Source: JARYGU01 sp033795365 (GTDB taxonomy: Bacteria; Pseudomonadota; Alphaproteobacteria; Rhizobiales; Rhizobiaceae). From it: a stretch of 64,000 bases of DNA. The notes under the pieces are model-generated. The model was not told where the DNA came from, searched no databases, and worked only from the letters and a program-made list of their open reading frames with translations. How positions within the stretch are numbered: the first letter of the stretch is position 1; every line of letters begins with the position of its first letter. The stretch spans positions 1-64,000 of the forward strand of contig JARYGU010000011.1 of NCBI GenBank assembly GCA_033795365.1, written 5' to 3'. A program made the translations under genes and the position numbers. Positions 9,140 to 17,964 of this stretch are shown piece after piece.

Positions 9140-10168
9140 ATGAAAGTTGAAAAACAGGAACACGTAGTTACCGCCGATACCATGAGAGTCGTGAACTGGT
9201 GTACGCGATCGGACATCTCTCCACTTCGTTATCCCGGCGGAAAAAGAAAGCTCGCACCGTTAATTGCGGACTTGATATCCAAAACGGATGTCCGACCAGC
9301 TCTGTTTGTCGAGCCATTTGCTGGAGGCGCGTCGGTTTCGATCTCGCTTCTCGAGGCGGACTACGTCGATACGATCGCACTCGCGGACGCTGATCCCCTC
9401 CTCTCATCTTTTTGGAAAGTCGTGTTTTCGTCTCAGGCGGAGGCACTTTCCAACATGGTCTATGACGCTAAGGTTTCGTTGGACGAATGGAAGCGCCTCA
9501 AGCACGCCGAGGTCGGGACAGTCCTTGAGGCGGCGTACAAGTGCCTCTTCCTGAATAGAACAAGCTTCTCCGGTTCTCTCAATCGCAAGGCAGGGCCTAT
9601 CGGAGGCATGAGCCAAGCTGGTGACTACAAAATCGGCTGCCGTTTCAACCAGTCAAAGCTGGCTGAACGTATCCTCGAACTTTCCCGTCTTCGCCATCGC
9701 GTACGGTTTGTCAGAAATGAAAGTTATGCGAAGACGGTCCGTGACGTCCGGAAAACCGCAATTTACCGCGACAGTCCCGACAGGGTGTTTTGGTACCTTG
9801 ACCCGCCTTTTTTCGCAAAGGCGGACAAACTCTATCGGTGCCATTTCGATCATCAAGATCATGAAACACTAGCTCGCGCCACAGCAAACATGCCCGGTAG
9901 GTGGCTGCTTTCCTATGACGACCACTCAGAAGCTCGCAGGCTCTACGGCCGTCATCCCGGCTATGCGATTGTCAATCTGCAATATTCCGCGCGTATCGAC
10001 GAGAATAACCGACTGGTCGCCAAGGAGATCGTTGTCTCGGATATCATATCGGAACTTCGGGCCACGGGTGAACTACAGGATGGTGCTGAAGTAATTCAGA
10101 TACCTCGCCGCCGGCAGAATGCGCCGGCTAATATTGATGTTGTCGAACGAAACATCGCGATTGGGTAG
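9140..10168 (+). CDS. D12-class DNA adenine N6-methyltransferase
   Basis: A 342-residue member of the D12/Dam-like class. PLRYPGGKRK near residues 28-37 is motif X, FVEPFAGGASVS near 56-67 is motif I (the S-adenosylmethionine site), and FWYLDPPFF near 215-223 is catalytic motif IV, with DPPF instead of the usual DPPY. A later SYDDH segment also fits the family. It would methylate adenine in a specific sequence. It is the first gene of a tightly packed run: HerA starts 7 bases after its stop. Its likely role is self/non-self marking for the ATPases and nucleases that follow, as in restriction-modification systems. Starts at 9140 and 9182 are both possible; the motifs are inside either. Confidence 0.85.
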   Translation: MKVEKQEHVVTADTMRVVNWCTRSDISPLRYPGGKRKLAPLIADLISKTDVRPALFVEPFAGGASVSISLLEADYVDTIALADADPLLSSFWKVVFSSQAEALSNMVYDAKVSLDEWKRLKHAEVGTVLEAAYKCLFLNRTSFSGSLNRKAGPIGGMSQAGDYKIGCRFNQSKLAERILELSRLRHRVRFVRNESYAKTVRDVRKTAIYRDSPDRVFWYLDPPFFAKADKLYRCHFDHQDHETLARATANMPGRWLLSYDDHSEARRLYGRHPGYAIVNLQYSARIDENNRLVAKEIVVSDIISELRATGELQDGAEVIQIPRRRQNAPANIDVVERNIAIG

Positions 10169-10175
10169 AACTTAG

Positions 10176-12308
10176 ATGATCGAAAGCCTCGTCAAAACCA
10201 TGTCAGCGGGCACAAACCCCCTTAGTGCATTGCTGGACGAGAGCGGTGGATCGGCTTTAGTAGGACATACCATCCACACTTCCTACGACTCCACGATCGT
10301 CATGACGAACGATAAATGGCGCGAGGGAGCCGGTGGCATTCCCATGAACAGCTACCTTCTGGCTTGTAGCGCCGATCCGAAGGACATGGTGGGGGCTCAC
10401 CCCATCGACAGGCGAATCTTGCTTTTGCGGGTAGTCGGACGCGCAGAACTCGCGACCGATCGCGACGTGGTGCGTGCTGTGATGGAACACTTCCAGGACA
10501 ATCCTGCCACGAAGGACCCGGCATTCAGGATGGACGAACCTATCTCGTTCTCCATGCTCCAGTGGAGTGGCGTCGAGTGTAAAATCCTGGGTACATTTTA
10601 CCTCGACGGATCATCCAAGCTGAACTTCGGCGCTGACGCCGAAGACTTCTTTGCCGCAAGGCATATGACAGTGCGCAAACCAGGCCCCGAGGCGCTCTCG
10701 ACGATCGTCAACTTTGTTGATCCTATCAGGAAAGCCAAGGCCGAGAAGGATGCTCTTGCCCTGGGAATGAAGCGCGCGCCCGCTCCCTTCGAGGTAGGGA
10801 CCGTCCGCTTCACGTCGTCAAACCAACTCTCTCTCCGCCCTGGCCAGCCCTCGGTCCCGGTGAAAATCTTCCCTGGAGATTTCCTGGCCCGGCGAACGGC
10901 AGTGTTTGGGATGACTCGTACCGGAAAATCAAACACGACCAAGACAATGGTATCCGCCGTCGCGTTGTCTGCATTCGAGTCGGATTCTCCGATTGGGCAG
11001 ATTATCCTCGACATCAACGGGGAATATTCGAACGCCAACAACCAGGATGCCGGAAGCTCAATAGCGGATGTTTTCTCCGACAATACGGTCCGCTACCGCA
11101 TCGGCGAGAAAGCCCGCTTCCGGGACGTCCGGGTTAACTTTTACGAAAACCTCGAAGTTGGACATCAATTCATCGTCGACAATCTCAACTCCGACGGCGC
11201 TGCGCTGAACGACGATCTCAAGACGTTCGCGTCGTGTGATCTCGTGGAACCGGACAAGTCCAACCAAAGTGTTCACGGGCGCTGGAAGCGCCGCGTGGCG
11301 CTCTACCGCACTATTCTGGCGGAGGCCGGATTCGAATATCCGAATGGGTTCACCATCGAGTTCGAAGCCAACAAGGCTGCGCTGGCCAAGATGTTTGAAC
11401 ACGTCATTCCAAAAGAGGACCAAGCCAAATATACGAACGCTGACCAGCGGACGGCCGCGGTTGTACAGCATTTCGACTTGACGCCCGGCGGGAGCGGGTA
11501 TCGCGTATCCCCATCCTGTTCTGCAAGATTCTGGTCCGAAGTCCGAAATGTCGAACGGGCGACCGGGGGCATCGAGAAGGCCAAAGACGAGAAGTGGCTG
11601 AACACGGAAGACGTGGCGATGCTCGCTGTGCTTGTTGGGAAATCCAGCAAGACCGACGGGCTAATCCGCGCTCTGAACGCCATCAAATCGGCCGCCGCCG
11701 GGTTTCACTCGGCCTCGGGGTCTTTCAATATTACCCGGGAAATCTACGACCTGCTCTCTGCCGGCCGCATCGTGATTGTAGACCTTTCGGTTGGAAAGCC
11801 TTCCATCCGGGAGACCATGGCGGAGCGCATCGCAAGCGGGATTTTCAACACCTCGTCAGCGCTTTTCACATCCGGTCAAGCCGCCCCGCGCATCGTCCTC
11901 TATGTTGAAGAGGCCCACAATCTCATAGGCAAGAAGGCCGATCTTAACACCACGTGGCCGAGGATTGCGAAAGAGGGAGCGAAGTACGGCATGTCGCTTG
12001 TGTATGCGACACAGGAGCCGTCTTCCATCCATCCGAACATCCTGTCGAACACCGAGAACTTCTTCGTCACGCACCTGAACAACGACGATGAGATACGGAC
12101 CCTTTCGAAATACTACGACTTTGAAGATTTCGCGCCCAGCCTCAAGCGCTGCCAGGACGTAGGCTTCGCGAGGATAAAGACCCTCAGCTCAAACTTTACC
12201 ACGCCGACGCAAATCATGCTTTTTGATCCCGCCGTGGTGGGTAACAGGTACAGGAACGCCAAGGCTTCAGTGTCCAGCTGGTTCTCACCGCTGAAGACAG
12301 GAGCCTGA
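10176..12308 (+). CDS. herA-like: HerA-type DNA translocase ATPase (DUF87 family)
   Basis: A 710-residue ATPase of the HerA/FtsK superfamily. An N-terminal beta-rich region (the HAS-barrel position) precedes Walker A GMTRTGKSNTTK near residue 247; Walker B RIVLYVEEAHN lies near 571; and VYATQEPSSIHPNI near 605 is the sensor/arginine region typical of HerA. HerA forms hexamers that pump DNA and usually partners the NurA nuclease, which is the next gene (one base between stop and start). Bacterial HerA proteins are known in antiphage pairs such as SIR2-HerA and DUF4297-HerA. Here it is flanked by a methyltransferase and a NurA-like nuclease, suggesting DNA degradation or resection controlled by modification. 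Confidence 0.85.
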   Translation: MIESLVKTMSAGTNPLSALLDESGGSALVGHTIHTSYDSTIVMTNDKWREGAGGIPMNSYLLACSADPKDMVGAHPIDRRILLLRVVGRAELATDRDVVRAVMEHFQDNPATKDPAFRMDEPISFSMLQWSGVECKILGTFYLDGSSKLNFGADAEDFFAARHMTVRKPGPEALSTIVNFVDPIRKAKAEKDALALGMKRAPAPFEVGTVRFTSSNQLSLRPGQPSVPVKIFPGDFLARRTAVFGMTRTGKSNTTKTMVSAVALSAFESDSPIGQIILDINGEYSNANNQDAGSSIADVFSDNTVRYRIGEKARFRDVRVNFYENLEVGHQFIVDNLNSDGAALNDDLKTFASCDLVEPDKSNQSVHGRWKRRVALYRTILAEAGFEYPNGFTIEFEANKAALAKMFEHVIPKEDQAKYTNADQRTAAVVQHFDLTPGGSGYRVSPSCSARFWSEVRNVERATGGIEKAKDEKWLNTEDVAMLAVLVGKSSKTDGLIRALNAIKSAAAGFHSASGSFNITREIYDLLSAGRIVIVDLSVGKPSIRETMAERIASGIFNTSSALFTSGQAAPRIVLYVEEAHNLIGKKADLNTTWPRIAKEGAKYGMSLVYATQEPSSIHPNILSNTENFFVTHLNNDDEIRTLSKYYDFEDFAPSLKRCQDVGFARIKTLSSNFTTPTQIMLFDPAVVGNRYRNAKASVSSWFSPLKTGA

Positions 12309-12309
12309 A

Positions 12310-13821
12310 ATGCCGTACATGAATGAGAGGGCCTCGGCGGGCGGCGGCTTCGACGTTCTCAACGATCCGGAAGTGCAGCGCTTCATCAAGTCAGTGCAAA
12401 CGGTGAAAGACCATAGCGGGAAGATCGATTTGATCCGCCAGCGAATGGTCAACGTCAGCCATCTGGTCAAGGAGCTAGATGAGGGCGTCGTCATGGCAAG
12501 CGACGCCTCCCCTTACGAGTCGATCGTCCAAGAGAACTTTCCGTCGGTGCGCGTTGGGGTCATCAAATTCTCTAACGTTCTGATCTTCGTCGACCAGTAC
12601 AAGCGCCTGCGCGACCGCAACACCGCGTTTGTCGATCCTGTCGATATTGCGGAACTCAAAAAGAAGTCAAACCAAAGCAAAATCATATTGCCGGGGGCCG
12701 GCATAACCCATGCCGACTATCCAAAAGCAAAGTCATTCTTTCGGGCGTCGGTGTTCGAGAACATATTCCATGCCGAACAGTTCCGCTGCGAGGGCATCAG
12801 CCTGTACGACACTTTCGTCGAACTCCTAAGGCGGAGCGGCAAAACTAATCAACCCGGCGGCGCGCCGAGGCCGTACGGAGAAGACGCTCAGGCGATCGGT
12901 TCCATCGTCATCAAGAACGGCCGCGAAGGCGTCCTGTTCAAAAACAGATCGCCTATCGACGGCGCAGAGCTCTCCGAGAACCTGTTTGTTCCGCTTGACC
13001 CTGGGTATGCGGATATTGGAGGCGATCCAGCAAGACGTGTCTACGTGACTGACGCACTGCGAGTCCAGGAGGTCTTCAACGAGGAAGGCGGCAATACCGA
13101 GTGCTTCAACCGCCTCATGTCAGTGCTGGAGCATCTCCTGGTCATTCACATCATCCGATGCTCTTTCGAGTCGGACCCGTCGATCGTGGCAAACATGAAT
13201 GTGATCATTGACGGGCCGCTGGCGATCTTCGGCGAGGCCGCGCGCTTCCACCGGAGCATCATGTCGCTGCTCCACGATATTCGGAAAAAGTGCCGGGACC
13301 GCGACATGCGCGGTCCCGTCGTAATGGGGATTTCAAAGACTGGCAAGGTGGTTGAACACGCCCAACTGATCGAGAATCTGGTGTCGCGCGACGCGGACAA
13401 CAATGCCGCCGGCGGGACCTTCGTATTGCCGGTCAGCGACGATTACCGGACGGCGTTCATCGAGCCGGATAAAATGGAGACAGGAAAGAATTTCGGCGAC
13501 GAGACTTATTACGGGCAAACGTTCATCGTGCGCACGTCACGAAATAAGCTATTCGACGTGACGTTGGCATATCCGTTCTCGAACAAGTCGAGCGTCAACG
13601 GTGTCCCGTTCAGGGATGCAAAAGTGGACTTGGCCAATTACGGCGACGACATCTCGCACATGGTTTCCATCATTGAAATGATGCAGACGGACCTTTTCCA
13701 GAATGCTCTGATCCCGGTTCACCTGGCGCACAGATATGCCTCGATCGCGCATTCGCCCGGGGGAAAATCACTGGATCGGTTCATTCGCGAAGTCCTCGCG
13801 AGCAAGCAACCTCCGCGATGA
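12310..13821 (+). CDS. nurA-like: NurA-type nuclease
   Basis: A 503-residue protein with NurA features: an early metal-binding Asp in VVMASDASPYES near residue 60, then FIDGPLAIFGEA-like sequence (IIDGPLAIFG near 298), followed by GISKTGKVVEHAQ near 340, and a late SYPFSNKSS/HLAHRYAS region near 470 resembling the C-terminal NurA motif. NurA is an RNase H-fold 5'-3' exonuclease/endonuclease that works with HerA. It starts two bases after the herA stop, so coexpression and probably complex formation are expected. The protein is longer than archaeal NurA (about 330-450 residues); the extra length lies between residues 90 and 270. Confidence rests on motifs plus HerA pairing. Confidence 0.75.
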   Translation: MPYMNERASAGGGFDVLNDPEVQRFIKSVQTVKDHSGKIDLIRQRMVNVSHLVKELDEGVVMASDASPYESIVQENFPSVRVGVIKFSNVLIFVDQYKRLRDRNTAFVDPVDIAELKKKSNQSKIILPGAGITHADYPKAKSFFRASVFENIFHAEQFRCEGISLYDTFVELLRRSGKTNQPGGAPRPYGEDAQAIGSIVIKNGREGVLFKNRSPIDGAELSENLFVPLDPGYADIGGDPARRVYVTDALRVQEVFNEEGGNTECFNRLMSVLEHLLVIHIIRCSFESDPSIVANMNVIIDGPLAIFGEAARFHRSIMSLLHDIRKKCRDRDMRGPVVMGISKTGKVVEHAQLIENLVSRDADNNAAGGTFVLPVSDDYRTAFIEPDKMETGKNFGDETYYGQTFIVRTSRNKLFDVTLAYPFSNKSSVNGVPFRDAKVDLANYGDDISHMVSIIEMMQTDLFQNALIPVHLAHRYASIAHSPGGKSLDRFIREVLASKQPPR

Positions 13822-13980
13822 AGTCCTTGATTGCTGGGATGTTCACGGCCGGCGTGAAATTTGCTGTTGAAAGTTATCACTTGACCGCGAAAGCCAGCAT
13901 TGGTTGACCGAGAATCCAATTGTAACGACATGTGATTGTCGCCCAAATGGGGGTTGAGAATCAGGCTGGGGCCTTGCTTT

Positions 13981-14973
13981 ATGATCGATGAAATAGACTT
14001 CGTTCAGTACCGGAAACTCAGGAAGATCAAGATTGACTTCCGCAAGGGCGTGAACCTCATTTCTGGAACAAACGGGACGTGCAAGTCCACGCTGATGCAC
14101 ATCATCAGTAATTCGTTCCAAGCCGTGAAACGCACCGATCCACGCTTCAAGTCATCAGAACCGGCAAGCATCCTCAGCAGGTTTGTAGACAAGGTGAACC
14201 CAAAGATTGAAACGGTCTCGAGAGGCGACAAGGGCAGCTACAGCAATCCCGCGAACGGGAAGACGGGCGTGCTGTTCTCCGTGAAATACCTGAACGGGGA
14301 CACCATCGCGTTCCGACGTCATAACTCGAAAGACCCGCAGCAGGTCAATAACTTCAGGTTCTCTATCAAACCTCAGTACGGTCGCGCGAAAAAGGACCAG
14401 CTTCCGGCGGTCCCCGTCGTCTATCTCGGTCTTTCGCGCCTTTTTCCATATGGCGAACTCAGCGATGCCAGGGAGATCGACAAGCCGCGATGGCAACTCC
14501 CCGAGTCGATCCACAGTGAATTCGTTAAGCAGTATGCTGATCTGACGCGAATGGAGATCGTTCAGGCACTCAACCAGAACATCGCCGACGTCAAAAAACG
14601 GAGCGACTTCTCTACGACGGTCGAGGGCATCGACTCCAACACGATCTCATCGGGCGAAGACAACATCAGCATCATTTTGACGGCATTGAATTGCCTTCGA
14701 AATATCACCGCAAATGTCGTCGCGGGGCAAGAACGTCCGGTCGAAAGCGTCCTGCTGATCGACGAGTTCGATGCCACGCTGCATCCGTCGGCGCAGAAGA
14801 AACTGTTCGATCTGATCTCGCGCTACGCGAAGGAATACCGGATTCAGGTGTTCATGACGACCCACAGCCTTTACATTCTGAAGCATGCTTACGAGTGGGA
14901 CCATCGCATCGTCTATCTGGTTGATCAGATGGACAGCGTGAGCATCATGCCTGATCCTGGTCCCTCGCATTGA
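13981..14973 (+). CDS. OLD/RecF-type ABC ATPase (AAA family)
   Basis: About 330 residues from ATG 13981 (an upstream in-frame ATG is at 13936). It is a compact SMC/RecF/OLD-type ATPase: N-terminal IDEIDFVQYRKLRKIKIDF, Walker A GTNGTCKST near residue 27, an ABC signature-like SSGEDNISI near 222, Walker B VLLIDEFDATLHP near 256, and switch His in MTTHSLYIL near 298. The third Gly of the P-loop is Cys (GxxGxCKS), a variant seen in a subset of these ATPases. It has no TOPRIM domain of its own; the next gene supplies one. Together they would form a split OLD nuclease. The 159-base gap after nurA may hold an extra promoter. Confidence 0.8.
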   Translation: MIDEIDFVQYRKLRKIKIDFRKGVNLISGTNGTCKSTLMHIISNSFQAVKRTDPRFKSSEPASILSRFVDKVNPKIETVSRGDKGSYSNPANGKTGVLFSVKYLNGDTIAFRRHNSKDPQQVNNFRFSIKPQYGRAKKDQLPAVPVVYLGLSRLFPYGELSDAREIDKPRWQLPESIHSEFVKQYADLTRMEIVQALNQNIADVKKRSDFSTTVEGIDSNTISSGEDNISIILTALNCLRNITANVVAGQERPVESVLLIDEFDATLHPSAQKKLFDLISRYAKEYRIQVFMTTHSLYILKHAYEWDHRIVYLVDQMDSVSIMPDPGPSH

Positions 14974-14974
14974 A

Positions 14975-15676
14975 ATGCATCTAAGCGGTCTTCAGGCTTC
15001 GTCCCTGTACCGAAATATCTTCATCCCCGTGTACACGGAGGATGATGAGGCTCGGTTTTTCCTGCAACACCTCCTCGACTACATAAGCAAGACGCTGGAC
15101 ACCGGATTTGCGTCGGCGAAGAACCTTCTGCACTTCGTTGAGGCGAACATCGGTTCAGACGCTCTGACCAGCCTCTTCCGCGATTTGAAGATGAATCAGT
15201 CATCGATGCGGTCGATATGCATACTCGACGGCGACCAAACGTCCGATCTGAAACACCACATAATAGCCTTGCCGGGCGGGTCGCCACCCGATCGCATGTT
15301 TTCCATTTTTCTGCGGGAACTGATGACTGGCGAGGCGCATAACGCCTTCTGGCACGAGGTACAGGCCTTCGGTTATTCGAAGCTCACGGCAAACGATGTA
15401 TTGAAGGACTTCGACAGCATTGCCGAGAAGATCGCTGCGGAAAAGTCCGCGGGTAGATCGACTCACGGTCTTCAGCGGACTTTGAGCAAGGCCCACTTCA
15501 AAGAGCATCGTGCTTTCTACGACCTTGTCATAAAGGCTTGGCTGGTCAACGAAGGAAGCCAAGCTGCAATAAGGAAGTTCCGCAACGAACTTTTCGCCGC
15601 ATTTAAGAAGACGGCCGCCTTTCATTCGATAGACGCCCGCATATGGCCTCAACTCGCGGCTGAAGCGATGGCCTGA
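14975..15676 (+). CDS. TOPRIM-domain protein, partner of the OLD-type ATPase
   Basis: A 233-residue protein. FIPVYTEDDEARFFLQHLL near residues 15-33 carries the conserved Glu at the start of a TOPRIM fold, and SICILDGDQTSD near 79-90 has the D-x-D metal site. In OLD-family nucleases these motifs follow the ATPase in one polypeptide; here the ATPase ends at 14973 and this ATG begins two bases later, so a split OLD nuclease is the simplest reading. The C-terminal half is helical and unrecognised. It is the last gene of the five-gene run; a hairpin followed by T residues lies about 120 bases downstream. Confidence 0.7.
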   Translation: MHLSGLQASSLYRNIFIPVYTEDDEARFFLQHLLDYISKTLDTGFASAKNLLHFVEANIGSDALTSLFRDLKMNQSSMRSICILDGDQTSDLKHHIIALPGGSPPDRMFSIFLRELMTGEAHNAFWHEVQAFGYSKLTANDVLKDFDSIAEKIAAEKSAGRSTHGLQRTLSKAHFKEHRAFYDLVIKAWLVNEGSQAAIRKFRNELFAAFKKTAAFHSIDARIWPQLAAEAMA

Positions 15677-15792
15677 GCCCCCCCATCCCTCAGCACCCAT
15701 TCTTCGGAAAACGGTCTGCGAGACAACATGATGGTGTCCCTAGTTAATTCGGCGGAAGCCGTTAAAGGATATTTCCTAAGAACTGTCCCGAG

Positions 15793-15816
15793 ACATCGCG
15801 TGTCTCGCGATGTTTT
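15793..15816 (+). terminator. Rho-independent terminator of the five-gene cluster
   Basis: An 8-base perfect stem, ACATCGCG (15793-15800) and CGCGATGT (15806-15813), with a five-base loop, followed by TTT on the plus strand. It lies between the convergent TOPRIM gene and tniQ and would stop plus-strand transcription before tniQ; its last base touches the tniQ stop codon. Confidence 0.6.
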
Positions 15817-17963
15817 CATACCGCGGCCTTCTTCTTCCGCCACCACTCCCGCGTCTTCGCATTCTGCCGCTCCGTGGCGTCCTTCACCATCCGATCGAAG
15901 ACCCCGAGCATTTCCTTTATCGCGGTGACGTAGTCCTCCGTGTTGAGATCGAACCAGAATTTGTGACGCTCACCCCTGGCACTCAGTTTGATATGGATTT
16001 CGCCGAGACCCGGATCGTACTGAAAGTGCGCCGACATACCCCTGCTCGAATTCCAAACCCGTTGCCCCGACGGCGGCAGCTTCGGCGGAAAGGTCAGGTA
16101 CGGGCAAACCTTCGCGGCTTCTGGAACGATGATCGCCCAAAACCGATCGACCCTGGCATCCTCGAGAATAGTCGGATCGGTCTCCAGCCCGTAAACGCGC
16201 ATGACATCGGCCCGTCTGAAGACGGTGTCCACGTGCTTGCCGCCCTTCACGAACTTGACGATCGGCCGGACGCCTTCACGCTGCATCTTCCAGGTGACCG
16301 CATGACCGGAGACACCGATGCCATGACCGAAATCCGAAGCCTTCGCATGACTGGCCGCGAAAGCCTCGACAGCAGCGCGGGAAATCAGGACCTGACGGGG
16401 ACTGCGCTCGACCTCCCCGAAGTGGCCTTCCTTTACCAGGACGAAAACCGTCTCGTACGTCATGTTCAGGAGCGCCTGGGCCTCGCCCATGGTCATCGTC
16501 TCATCAGAGCGCGTGAACGACTGCCGTTTCCGTTTGGCGTCCGTGTGGACCATGAGCCGCTTGAAGCCGGGAACGTTGTCCCGCTTCTCGCAGATGACGA
16601 TGTCTCCCGTCAGGCAGGCGACAGCAACCTCTCCTGGCACGAGGTCGTTGCGCTTCCGATAGGTATGGAGTGTAAGACCATATGCGGGCGACCCAGTGAC
16701 GGGCAACTCGTCGATCTGTTTGAGGATGGCCTCCACTTGCTCGGGTGAGTATCTCCCTCCTGCCCGCCGTCCGGGGTTCAGTCCCTTGAAGACCGTCAGG
16801 TAGCCTGCGTGAACCAGATGGCGGATCGCGTCCTGATGGATACCTAGCCGCTTCGCGGCTTCACCGATGCCAATAAGCGCTTCCTTGTACTCGGCGATCG
16901 TGTCCACGGCATCCGCCGCCACGGTACGACGCGCCCTCGACTTCTGAAGGACGCCGATCTCGCGAGCCAGAAGCTCGACTGCCCGGGGTTCGATGTTCAG
17001 CTGCTTGGCGATCTCGACACGCGGCATGAACTCGACGTCGAAGTCCTCGTCTTTAACGCGCCGGTCGTATCCTTCCGTCTCGAAAACAGCCGCCTCATGG
17101 AAAGCACGCCGCACGGTTGCCCTTAGACTTTCAGGCAGAAACATAAGCTTGGGATAGCCCCAGCTGAAATGAGGAGCAACACCGCGGGCCTTGTGACCGC
17201 GCCGATGTTGTCGATGCCAGGCTCGGAAGGCTTCGGCGAGATCGGCGCGGTCACCGCATAATGCACGGAAACCGATGTCCCCGGAGTGTTGGCCGATTGC
17301 GGGATGTTTCCTTACAGGTGGGTTTTCGAGAAAGCGGCCGACGAACTCGCAGTAGTCGATGACGTCGGGAATGCTGATGGCGTCGAGCAGCGGCGCACTG
17401 GTCGGCTCGAGCCAGCCGAAGCGGCCGAGAAGATAGCGGGCAAACGGTGCGCCGTCGTCTCGCTTGGGCAAGGGATGGCCCAGCGCATAGCCGTCACGGG
17501 AGTATTCAAAGCCGAGCCACGACCAAGGGACAAGCGTCCCGCCCTCATCGCGCGTCACCAACTCGACACAGTGGATCGGGCAATGGCGGATGGATTCAAC
17601 CTCCCACCATCCGCGGTGATGGGGGGACTCGTGGATGCAGCCAGGGCACCAGCGCCGCATCCCTAATCGAATGTGGTGGTACGGCAGACTATGTCCTCGG
17701 AGGACATAGCCGTCGCCGTCACGGAGCGGCGTGTTGAAGCGCAGCCGCTTGAACCACTCGGGCGGCATGGGATGCCGCTCGAGGGTTTCCATCAACTGAT
17801 TGGTCGCGACACGGTTGACCTCGAGGTCGTTCCATTGGGCGAAGGTGGTCATGCTGACCGAGCCTTCAAGCTCGGCCAGCCGCATGAAGTATCCGTGGGC
17901 GGGTTCGTCGGATGCCGGAGAAATGTCCCAGCGCGAAAACACAAGGGTCTGGATGAATGTCAT
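15816..17963 (-). CDS. tniQ: TniQ/TnsD-like target-selection protein
   Basis: A 715-residue protein from ATG 17963, one base after the tnsC stop. Residues about 100-130 hold the TniQ zinc-finger pattern (MRRWCPGCIHE, then HCPIHC). The long C-terminal part includes two helix-turn-helix-like segments, GIGEAAKRLGIHQDAI near 361 and MGEAQALLNMTYETV near 490, the second like MerR/excisionase DNA-binding domains. TniQ family proteins connect the TnsC ATPase to a target; large members such as TnsD bind a specific chromosomal site, while short ones (about 400 residues) work with plasmid or CRISPR targeting. This size and the DNA-binding modules favour a TnsD-like sequence-specific role. The attachment site is not identified. 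Confidence 0.85.
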   Translation of the reverse strand: MTFIQTLVFSRWDISPASDEPAHGYFMRLAELEGSVSMTTFAQWNDLEVNRVATNQLMETLERHPMPPEWFKRLRFNTPLRDGDGYVLRGHSLPYHHIRLGMRRWCPGCIHESPHHRGWWEVESIRHCPIHCVELVTRDEGGTLVPWSWLGFEYSRDGYALGHPLPKRDDGAPFARYLLGRFGWLEPTSAPLLDAISIPDVIDYCEFVGRFLENPPVRKHPAIGQHSGDIGFRALCGDRADLAEAFRAWHRQHRRGHKARGVAPHFSWGYPKLMFLPESLRATVRRAFHEAAVFETEGYDRRVKDEDFDVEFMPRVEIAKQLNIEPRAVELLAREIGVLQKSRARRTVAADAVDTIAEYKEALIGIGEAAKRLGIHQDAIRHLVHAGYLTVFKGLNPGRRAGGRYSPEQVEAILKQIDELPVTGSPAYGLTLHTYRKRNDLVPGEVAVACLTGDIVICEKRDNVPGFKRLMVHTDAKRKRQSFTRSDETMTMGEAQALLNMTYETVFVLVKEGHFGEVERSPRQVLISRAAVEAFAASHAKASDFGHGIGVSGHAVTWKMQREGVRPIVKFVKGGKHVDTVFRRADVMRVYGLETDPTILEDARVDRFWAIIVPEAAKVCPYLTFPPKLPPSGQRVWNSSRGMSAHFQYDPGLGEIHIKLSARGERHKFWFDLNTEDYVTAIKEMLGVFDRMVKDATERQNAKTREWWRKKKAAV

Positions 17964-17964
17964 G

